DNA of 21,207 nt, taken from NCBI GenBank assembly GCA_007116915.1, contig SKHQ01000081.1, positions 1-21,207 on the forward strand, written 5' to 3'. The translations under genes were made by a program, and so were the position numbers. The DNA comes from Candidatus Methanomethylophilaceae archaeon (lineage in GTDB: Archaea; Thermoplasmatota; Thermoplasmata; Methanomassiliicoccales; Methanomethylophilaceae). Below the pieces are notes generated by a model. That model saw nothing but the letters and a program-made list of their open reading frames with translations, did no database searches and was not told the origin of the DNA. Shown here in pieces: positions 16,015-21,207 of this stretch (positions within the stretch are counted from its first letter, which is position 1; each line of letters opens with the position of its first letter).

Positions 16015-16437
16015 TCACCCGATGAACAGCTGGATGTTAGACCCTGCAGCGATATCCAGGAACTTGGAGGCTCCCAGGATATCGACACCGTCGCGCAAAT
16101 CTTCCATCTTCAGTCCCATGGCCTCCATGGATGTGCTGCAGGCATAGAACTTGACGCCCATTTCGCTGCAGGTATCCATCATGACCTGGAATGATTCCAC
16201 ACCGATGCCTTTCATCTTCTTCTCGAACATTCCTGTGAACGGACGGAACATACCCTTCAGCTTGGGCCTCTTGTTCTTCTTCAGCAGATCGAGTCCGAAG
16301 AATGTGAAGAACAAATGCACATCCATCCCCAGTCCGGCAGCTGTTGACCCCAGGAAAACTGAAGCCATCGCCTTGTCGTACGAACCTTCTGAAACAACTA
16401 TGGCAACCTTCTCAGGGCCTACTTCATTGGAATCCAT
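16015..16437 (-). CDS. DsrE2-type (DsrE/F/DrsH-like) sulfur-transfer protein
   Basis: 140 residues from the ATG at 16437, led by GAGGTG. An in-frame GTG at 16449 would place that ribosome binding site inside the gene. Seen: KVAIVVSEGSYDKAMASVFLG, a hydrophobic helix and strand DVHLFFTFFGLDLL, and KFYACSTSMEAMGL with C100 in the place of the conserved DsrE2 cysteine (C90 in DTCSEMG is a second). DsrE2 proteins are larger DsrE relatives found beside TusA in sulfur-metabolising microbes, where they accept or deliver persulfide sulfur. Here it follows tusA by a few bases, so the pairing is conserved. Confidence 0.85.
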   Translation of the reverse strand: MDSNEVGPEKVAIVVSEGSYDKAMASVFLGSTAAGLGMDVHLFFTFFGLDLLKKNKRPKLKGMFRPFTGMFEKKMKGIGVESFQVMMDTCSEMGVKFYACSTSMEAMGLKMEDLRDGVDILGASKFLDIAAGSNIQLFIG

Positions 16438-16445
16438 GATACACC

Positions 16446-16670
16446 TCACTTCTTTTTTATGACGAAATAATAATTCCCGTTCTCCTCTCTGGTCTCCATG
16501 AGCTCGTTGCCAGTCCTACTTGCCCATGCGGGAACATCCTCCTTTGAACCGACATCGTCAGCAACAACCTCGAGAACGGATCCCGGCTCCATGGTTTTGA
16601 TCTTCTTCGTTATATGCACTATGGGCATGGGACACATCATACCCTTACAATCCAATTTCACATCGACCAT
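16446..16670 (-). CDS. tusA: TusA-family sulfurtransferase
   Basis: 74 residues, the complete TusA/SirA fold. The signature CPMPIVHITKKIKTMEPG holds the sulfur-carrying cysteine C13 and helix; a second cysteine C8 precedes it. The rest is SVLEVVADDVGSKEDVPAWASRTGNEL and a C-terminal strand NYYFVIKKK. TusA carries sulfur as a persulfide to thiolation or cofactor pathways. ATG 16670 has AGAGGTG upstream. First gene of the operon tusA-dsrE2-tusB-tusD-tusC; the final acceptor (tRNA, molybdopterin or FeS assembly) is not encoded in the window. Confidence 0.93.
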   Translation of the reverse strand: MVDVKLDCKGMMCPMPIVHITKKIKTMEPGSVLEVVADDVGSKEDVPAWASRTGNELMETREENGNYYFVIKKK

Positions 16671-16709
16671 GTAGACACCTCTTTCGTTTTTTCATGTTTT
16701 TGCAAATAC

Positions 16710-16725
16710 CATACAAATTCGTATG
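16710..16725. promoter_or_regulatory. Palindrome in tusA promoter, possible operator
   Basis: CATAC and GTATG form a perfect 5 bp inverted repeat around the AT-rich spacer AAATTC. It lies 40-55 bp before tusA. A TATA-like AATTAAG on the minus strand (about 16729-16735) would put the transcription start near 16706, so the palindrome would sit between TATA box and start site, where a repressor would block transcription. The regulator is unknown. Confidence 0.4.
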
Positions 16726-16796
16726 TTCTTAATTGTTCTGTTGCAACTCCTAGGTATTGATTGGTTTCATTGAGCATATAACTATTTTGAATATCG

Positions 16797-16806
16797 TTTT
16801 ATAACA
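16797..16806 (+). promoter_or_regulatory. TATA box for gene at 16831
   Basis: TTTTATAACA is centred about 30 bp before the ATG at 16831, which has no Shine-Dalgarno. This spacing predicts a leaderless or nearly leaderless mRNA. Confidence 0.45.
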
Positions 16807-16830
16807 ATAAGTGACTGGATTGATGATAAT

Positions 16831-17001
16831 ATGCGGAATGTTTGCTTGTGGAGGGCCAAGGATGGACGATGTTCCAACTGCAAAGCGAAAAGAATAAGAC
16901 TGGACGTTCTTAAAATCGAGGACTACAACTATTGTGTTCCCGAGCAGGACTATGAATCCTGCGACTTCTTTATCGAGAAACCGGTTCCCAAGGAGAAATA
17001 G
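16831..17001 (+). CDS. Small Cys-rich protein, possible metal-binding, unknown function
   Basis: 56 residues beginning MRNVCLWRAKDG. Five cysteines: C5, C14 and C17 (CSNC), C35 and C44, in a pattern suited to a zinc or iron-sulfur knuckle. The rest is charged, with no membrane segment. I recognise no family. It has no ribosome binding site of its own, but a TATA box about 30 bp upstream. It ends TAG one base before the ATG of the HEAT-repeat gene, and its last codons carry the GGAG that serves that gene, so the two are surely cotranscribed. Divergent from the sulfur operon, whose promoter region it shares. Confidence 0.68.
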   Translation: MRNVCLWRAKDGRCSNCKAKRIRLDVLKIEDYNYCVPEQDYESCDFFIEKPVPKEK

Positions 17002-17002
17002 G

Positions 17003-17530
17003 ATGAGTGATCTGAAGGACCTCTTGGTCTCCGATGATGACGATGTCGTTATATCTGCCCTTTCGACTCTGGACAACTTACTTAGAAAATCAGAGGTTGG
17101 AGCGGAGTATGTCCCTTTGCTTTGCAGACTACTCCCCCGTAGCGACGAAGTCAGAACCAAAGCTCTGTGGTGCATCGGGAAATTGGGGCAGAACAAGCAA
17201 GGAGACTCTGAATCCTTGAACCTTGTTTCCTCGATCACCACTGACTCGGTACCCGAGAACAGAGAGAATGCCGCCTGGGCCCTTGGTGAGCTTGCAGGGA
17301 CGGATGTCGGCAACCAGGACAGTCTTGATTCGCTCATACGCCTACTGAATGATGAAGATGTCCATGTTCGCGGTATGGCCGCATGGTCAGTCGGCAGATA
17401 CGCCGACAAACTGGGGATAATCGACGAAGGTAGCCTAGAACCTCTGCATAAAATGGCGGGCGAATCATCTGCTTATCTGAAGAAAAGCGCAGAGTTCGCC
17501 CTGGAAAGGATCATGGCGAAATCTGAATAG
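17003..17530 (+). CDS. HEAT-repeat (PBS-lyase-like) scaffold protein
   Basis: 175 residues of repeated helix pairs of about 35-40 residues: VVISALSTLDNLLRK, VRTKALWCIGKLGQNK, NRENAAWALGELAGTD, VRGMAAWSVGRYADKL and LKKSAEFALERIMAK. The [VR]xxAxWxxGxL pattern is typical of short HEAT/PBS-lyase repeats, which form curved protein-binding scaffolds; the partner is unknown. ATG 17003 has GGAG seven bases upstream. Longer in-frame starts, such as 16934, would overlap the Cys-rich gene. It ends TAG and overlaps the convergent histidine kinase gene by 20 bp. Confidence 0.85.
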   Translation: MSDLKDLLVSDDDDVVISALSTLDNLLRKSEVGAEYVPLLCRLLPRSDEVRTKALWCIGKLGQNKQGDSESLNLVSSITTDSVPENRENAAWALGELAGTDVGNQDSLDSLIRLLNDEDVHVRGMAAWSVGRYADKLGIIDEGSLEPLHKMAGESSAYLKKSAEFALERIMAKSE

Positions 17531-18914
17531 GTGCCCTGAATCTAAGAATGAAGACTGCCCCGTGGGGTTTGTTGTCCTCAACTGATATGTCGCCTCCGTA
17601 ACGTAGGGTAACCATCCTCGCCAAGTAAAGACCGAGTCCGGTGTTGGCCGCATTACCGAATGAGAAACCCTCTTGGAATAGACGACCCTTTATTGAGTCG
17701 GGTATACCGGTACCTTGGTCGATGACCTTTAGGATCACGTGACCATTGTCAGCGGATATATTGAAATCCATCCTGTCGGTACCCCCGTGTCTGATCGCAT
17801 TGGACACCAGATTCTCCAGGACGGAATAAACCGCAGGATCGGCTAAAACTGACGAATCGCCTTCGATGGACCAATCCAGCGCATGGCCCTCCATCACCTT
17901 GGTCACTATCTCGCGGAGGTTATAAGATTTCAATTCCCCCTTACTCATAACCATACCCTCCATCTCTTTCATCTGCCTGATGATCTCCTCTGCCTTTACA
18001 GCGGCCGTCATGGCCTTGTTCAGGATTTTGGACTCGGACTCAGGGTCTGCTATCTGGATGTAACCATTAACGACAGTGAGATGATTCAGAACGTCATGAC
18101 GGATGACCTTGGACATGAGACGGAGTAGCTCATTGCTGCGCCAAAGATTATCCTGCAACTCCTCTAGTGGAGTGATATCCTGGAAAGCTATCACCTTACC
18201 ATCAGTGCCCAACGGGTTTATGCTGTCGATGATGTAGAGTTCCTTGCCATCGAGTGTCTTCAGCTTCTTGCGGGCAGGCATGATGGACCCGCCATCGCTG
18301 CTTTTTTTCCCGGAGTCGGAGGAAACGTCATCGCTTAAAATCCTGTATATATCCTCACATGGACTGCCAATCACGTTCTTATCAGCGCCGAGGATGGTTT
18401 TGGCCGCCTCGTTGATGAGTTCGATCTTGCTATCCCCGTCGAGGACTATCACTCCACTACCTATATTGGCAAGTGTCAAGCCAAGCCTCTCGATATCGCG
18501 GGAATATCGGGAGTTTATCTTGGCAAGTTCCCTTTGGGCGTTTATCAGTTCGTTGTTTAAACTGGTAATCTGGTCATATATTCCTTGATCGAAAGAATCG
18601 TCACCTAGGTCCGATGATCCCATCCCCTTGAGGATGGAGTAGTAATCTGTGATCTCCTTAGAACTATCTGCGCAGATTATCAATGTGTGGTCACGGTCAT
18701 ATACACCCGCAATTTTACAAGGATTCCCATTCAGGGTCAATTTCCTTTCCATGCCGAATACCGCACCTTCAAATCTAGCACGTTCGATTATTTCCGACAC
18801 ATCCCCACTTATGAGGTCGCCAAGCTTACGGACCATTTTTTGGCCTAGGCTTATGAAAACAACATGGACAATATTACCGGAACGATCGCAGACCGCAGAG
18901 AAGTGTATAGACAT
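17511..18914 (-). CDS. Soluble PAS-domain sensor histidine kinase
   Basis: 467 residues, no membrane segment. The N-terminal part (about 1-85) may be a first sensory domain; a coiled coil follows (about 105-145); a PAS domain is at about 143-250 (LTLANIGSGVIVLDGDSKIELINEAAKTIL, GKVIAFQDIT). The dimerisation/phosphoacceptor box VIRHDVLNHLTVVNGY has H273, and the ATPase domain shows NLVSNAIRHGG (N box), DQGTGIP (G1) and NTGLGLYLARM (G2). It should autophosphorylate and pass phosphate to a response regulator not present here. ATG 18914 is one base after the cobalamin-protein stop, with AGAGG upstream, so the two are translationally coupled. A TTG at 18929 would add five residues. Confidence 0.92.
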   Translation of the reverse strand: MSIHFSAVCDRSGNIVHVVFISLGQKMVRKLGDLISGDVSEIIERARFEGAVFGMERKLTLNGNPCKIAGVYDRDHTLIICADSSKEITDYYSILKGMGSSDLGDDSFDQGIYDQITSLNNELINAQRELAKINSRYSRDIERLGLTLANIGSGVIVLDGDSKIELINEAAKTILGADKNVIGSPCEDIYRILSDDVSSDSGKKSSDGGSIMPARKKLKTLDGKELYIIDSINPLGTDGKVIAFQDITPLEELQDNLWRSNELLRLMSKVIRHDVLNHLTVVNGYIQIADPESESKILNKAMTAAVKAEEIIRQMKEMEGMVMSKGELKSYNLREIVTKVMEGHALDWSIEGDSSVLADPAVYSVLENLVSNAIRHGGTDRMDFNISADNGHVILKVIDQGTGIPDSIKGRLFQEGFSFGNAANTGLGLYLARMVTLRYGGDISVEDNKPHGAVFILRFRAPIQISP

Positions 18915-18915
18915 C

Positions 18916-19962
18916 TCACGCCTCTTCAAGGGAGGCTATCATGGCTATGGCCTCCTTCATGTCCTTGGAATAACCATCGGCTCCCACTCTTCTCCAAAGA
19001 TTATCGTCGATCAGGAAGGGCCTGCCTCCCACCAGGACAGTGACATCCTCAGTCTCCTTATCAGACCTCACCAAAGATATCAGACCTTGCAACCTCTCCA
19101 TGTGATATGTCATGGTCGCAGAGAGGAGTAGTATCTTTGCCCCGGACTCTTTGAGCATAGAAACTATGGCGTCAGAGGGAGTATTGGCGCCCAGATATGT
19201 TGTATCATATCCTTCGAGTTCCAATATGTCGACGATCATCCTTATGCCCATCTCATGCAATTCACCAGAAACGCAGGCTGCCATCACCTTGGATTTTGAC
19301 GGTGGTTTAATGAATATAAACGGATAGAGTCTGGCCATCAGGTTCTGGGTTGAAGATGTGAACAGATGTTCTTTTGCAACGGAGATCCTTCCAGTTTGCC
19401 ATAACAGACCAACGTTCCTCAAAGATGCTTGGAATATGTGCTGATATATTTCCAATATTCCGACGCCGTTATCCATTGCATCGCTTAACAATTTCCATGC
19501 CCTTTCCCGGTCGCCCATTAATAAGGCACGGCAGTGGGATTCCGCGAGCTTTGCGTGTGGTTTTCCTTCGAAACCTATCACTATGTCGTCGTACGATTCT
19601 GATAATCTTGCCATCCCCGGGGCTAATATTTGATCCACGTCGATACCTAGTCCAATTTTAACCAGGGAATCGCGAATAATCCTGAAGGTCGGCGCAACCA
19701 CATATTCCAGCCCTATCCCGCGAAAGAATACCCGGTTCCATTCCACATAATCGGTGAACAATGAAGCGGAACCGGCCTGAAGAGCCTCTAGAACGTACTG
19801 AAAATGAATCTTGAGATCTGAACGTGAATAATCGATAAAACGGCTATCCTTGCCTTTGAACATGCCCTCTTCTTCCATTATCGACATGGCCATATCAACG
19901 ATGGAATCAAGATCATATCTCAGTTGTGTGAAGGATTGTATGTCTGAACCATCGGAGTTCAT
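18916..19962 (-). CDS. Cobalamin-binding sensor protein, CarH-type motifs
   Basis: 348 residues. About 48-120 is a helical N-terminal domain like those seen before B12 domains (HFQYVLEALQAG, FTDYVEW). About 135-215 is the helical cap (B12-binding 2 type), with W188 and E198-H199 spaced as Wx9EH, the motif that holds the light-labile adenosylcobalamin in CarH. About 225-346 is the Rossmann B12-binding domain, with E234-x-H236-x-x-G239, the lower-ligand histidine motif, then YLGANTP, LLLSATM and VLVGGRPF. No methyltransferase or DNA-binding domain is seen. Coupled to a histidine kinase, so it is probably the sensory partner. No Shine-Dalgarno; AT-rich box about 24 bp ahead suggests leaderless start. 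A plain B12 or corrinoid sensor is the alternative to a photoreceptor. Confidence 0.88.
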   Translation of the reverse strand: MNSDGSDIQSFTQLRYDLDSIVDMAMSIMEEEGMFKGKDSRFIDYSRSDLKIHFQYVLEALQAGSASLFTDYVEWNRVFFRGIGLEYVVAPTFRIIRDSLVKIGLGIDVDQILAPGMARLSESYDDIVIGFEGKPHAKLAESHCRALLMGDRERAWKLLSDAMDNGVGILEIYQHIFQASLRNVGLLWQTGRISVAKEHLFTSSTQNLMARLYPFIFIKPPSKSKVMAACVSGELHEMGIRMIVDILELEGYDTTYLGANTPSDAIVSMLKESGAKILLLSATMTYHMERLQGLISLVRSDKETEDVTVLVGGRPFLIDDNLWRRVGADGYSKDMKEAIAMIASLEEA

Positions 19963-19981
19963 GTGCCATGATTAGATGTAC

Positions 19982-19990
19982 ATCTTAATA
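19982..19990 (-). promoter_or_regulatory. TATA-like box for cobalamin sensor operon
   Basis: TATTAAGAT on the minus strand lies about 24 bp before the ATG at 19962, matching leaderless initiation. The gap 19963-20111 holds nothing else I can name apart from a weak plus-strand GCATAAATC near 20041 that may serve the prenyltransferase gene. Confidence 0.35.
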
Positions 19991-20111
19991 CTGTTTTCTG
20001 AATGAATATCCAATATCGGAACATGAAGGTCAAAAGATTGGCATAAATCGTTCGGGTGAAGTCCCTATTTTGAACAGGAGTGGGTATATCTTCTATGAGA
20101 GGGATAGTGTT

Positions 20112-21044
20112 ATGATGCCCGATAAACGCCCTGGACTTCATACCATTGTACGAGCACCGGGCCTTATAGCAACTTTCTTCCCATTGGTTATCGGAACTGC
20201 TGCCGCAGTCATAATAACGGGAGAATTCCGTCCTATGGGTGCCTTTTTCGCTGCTCTGGTGGGCATATCTCTTCATCTTTCCATGAACGTATACAACGAC
20301 ATTTATGATACGAGACAGGGGTCGGACACCTTAGAGTCCAGTGAGTGTTTCTTCAGTGGAGGATCGGGAGTGCTGATCACCAACCCTGAACTTGAGAGTA
20401 TGATGTTTAGGATAGCTAGAAGTGGGATGATCGTTGGATTGCTGGGAACCATGGGGTTGGTTCTAATCTCGGAAACAAAGTTCTGGCCAATTTTTGTGTT
20501 GGTCTTCCTTATCGCTGCATTCCTGTCCAAGTACTACACCGCCGCACCGGTGGCCCTATCATATAGAGGCATGGGGGAGGTCGCGGTTTTCATAGCTTTC
20601 GGCCCATTGGCAATTCTCTTGGCGGCCGCATCGCAAGGCATTGTCTGGGAACCTTTGTTACTGATAATGATGCCAATCACAGGAATTGTTACTCTGATCG
20701 TGACATTGAACGGACAGATTGTAGACCTTCCTTTTGACATAAAAGCGAACAAGACCGGACTGGTGATACTGATTGGATTGAGAAGAGCTTTACATCTTTC
20801 GGCAATACTCTGTCTGGTATTGGTGGCTAATTTACTACTAGTTGCTTATCTCCTACCTAACGGGTATTCATTGATACTGTTTATGATTCCGTTCGTCATC
20901 ACTTTGATTATGGCCTTCCGATATCTTTACGGCGACCTTGATCGAAGTGATATATTGAAGAAGGGCACGGGGCTTCTCTTTACAAGTATGGTACTCTGTG
21001 CCATATCCATAATGGCAGGATTCATCTTTGTACTATTATCGTAG
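20112..21044 (+). CDS. UbiA-family prenyltransferase, MenA-like
   Basis: 310-residue integral membrane protein with about eight or nine hydrophobic segments. First prenyl-diphosphate/Mg site: NVYNDIYDTRQGSDT (D63, D66, D72), followed by FFSGGSGVL; second: VDLPFDIKANKTGLVILIG (D205, D209), then further helices. The NDxxDxxxGxDT and DxxxDxxxxKTG pattern is nearer MenA (naphthoquinone-type prenyltransferase) than the ether-lipid digeranylgeranylglyceryl phosphate synthase, but both belong to the family and the acceptor is not proven. I use the ATG at 20112 (next ATG 20115), preceded by GAGAGGG; a TTG at 20070 would add 14 residues. Monocistronic by position; ends TAG. Confidence 0.85.
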   Translation: MMPDKRPGLHTIVRAPGLIATFFPLVIGTAAAVIITGEFRPMGAFFAALVGISLHLSMNVYNDIYDTRQGSDTLESSECFFSGGSGVLITNPELESMMFRIARSGMIVGLLGTMGLVLISETKFWPIFVLVFLIAAFLSKYYTAAPVALSYRGMGEVAVFIAFGPLAILLAAASQGIVWEPLLLIMMPITGIVTLIVTLNGQIVDLPFDIKANKTGLVILIGLRRALHLSAILCLVLVANLLLVAYLLPNGYSLILFMIPFVITLIMAFRYLYGDLDRSDILKKGTGLLFTSMVLCAISIMAGFIFVLLS

Positions 21045-21101
21045 ATGATTTGACCTTGTTAATGGCATATGATTGATTAAAACCGATATGAAGAATGGGA
21101 G

Positions 21102-21189
21102 TGGTGCGAGGGGCCGGATTCGAACCGGCGAACCCCTACAGGAACAGATCTTGAGTCTGTCGCCTTTGACCAGGCTCGGCAACCCTCGC
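21102..21189 (-). tRNA. tRNA-Leu (anticodon CAA), CCA encoded
   Basis: On the minus strand the 5' arm GCGAGGG (21189-21183) pairs with CCCTCGC (21112-21106), followed by A and an encoded CCA (21104-21102). The anticodon stem ACAGA/TCTGT closes the seven-base loop CTCAAGA, giving anticodon CAA for UUG leucine codons. The T arm is GCCGG-TTCGAAT-CCGGC, and an extended variable arm marks a type II tRNA, as expected for leucine. No intron is seen. D arm begins GCCGAGC. Confidence 0.95.
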
Positions 21190-21207
21190 TTTGTCTGACT
21201 GCATGCC

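Noticed and set aside
16750..17409. Minus-strand open frame of 219 codons
   Set aside because: It is antisense to the Cys-rich and HEAT-repeat genes and is rich in Ser and low-complexity runs; the HEAT reading is far more convincing.
18916..19962. Corrinoid methyltransferase subunit (MtbC/MttC-like) as the identity of the B12 protein
   Set aside because: The N-terminal extra domain, the Wx9EH cap motif, the ExHxxG rather than DxHxxG form, and coupling to a histidine kinase fit a sensor; no methyltransferase partner gene is nearby.
20112..21044. Digeranylgeranylglyceryl phosphate synthase as the identity of the UbiA protein
   Set aside because: It would suit the lipid theme, but the NDIYDTRQGSDT and GGSGVL pattern is closer to MenA-type enzymes; left as an alternative, not the call.
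1..21207. CRISPR arrays, insertion sequences, integrases or attachment sites
   Set aside because: No regularly spaced repeats, transposase-like frames or flanking direct repeats were seen; the tRNA-Leu gene has no integrase beside it within the window.

Overview
The window is archaeal and carries 21 protein genes (one cut by the left edge) and one tRNA. Archaeal markers are ribosomal protein L10e/uL16, RNase P subunit Rnp4, a ferredoxin-linked geranylgeranyl reductase beside mevalonate kinase, a tetraether-lipid-synthase-type radical SAM enzyme, a TrmB-type regulator, TATA-like promoters 20-35 bp before starts, and both Shine-Dalgarno-led and leaderless-looking genes. The mix (classical mevalonate kinase, DsrE/TusA sulfur carriers, cobalamin-binding sensor, MenA-like UbiA enzyme) suggests a euryarchaeal or Thermoplasmata-like lineage. 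That placement is inference. TAG ends 8 of the 20 visible genes, so this does not look like a genome that avoids amber stops.

Layout. 1-2334: translation and RNA genes (rpl10e leftward; rnp4, a YhbY/CRM protein and serS rightward). 2335-8750: a leftward block of four genes: a TrmB-like regulator, a 1347-residue membrane-anchored surface protein with a lamin-tail domain, a small zinc-finger-like protein, and an HD-domain protein with a decayed second HD copy. 8823-11760: a rightward lipid operon (tetraether-synthase-like radical SAM, 2[4Fe-4S] ferredoxin, geranylgeranyl reductase). 11796-14416: a leftward operon (class I aminotransferase, unknown 166-residue protein, mevalonate kinase). 14653-14949: a lone small unknown gene.

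14988-16670: a leftward sulfur-relay operon, tusA-dsrE2-tusB/dsrH-tusD/dsrE-tusC/dsrF, with a perfect-armed palindrome in its promoter. 16831-17530: a small Cys-rich protein and a HEAT-repeat protein. 17511-19962: a leftward pair, a cobalamin-binding protein with CarH-type Wx9EH and ExHxxG motifs followed by a soluble PAS histidine kinase. 20112-21044: a UbiA-family prenyltransferase. 21102-21189: leftward tRNA-Leu(CAA) with CCA encoded.

How the genes fit together. The 8.8-12.7 kb stretch gathers steps of archaeal membrane lipid synthesis: mevalonate phosphorylation, isoprenoid saturation with its electron donor, and probably chain coupling. The 15-16.7 kb stretch is a protein-bound sulfur transfer chain. 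The 17.5-20 kb pair looks like a B12-dependent, possibly light-responsive, two-component input. The strongest leads are this B12/kinase pair, the lipid radical SAM with an altered accessory cysteine motif, the lamin-tail surface protein, and the zinc-finger and HD frames joined through one amber codon.
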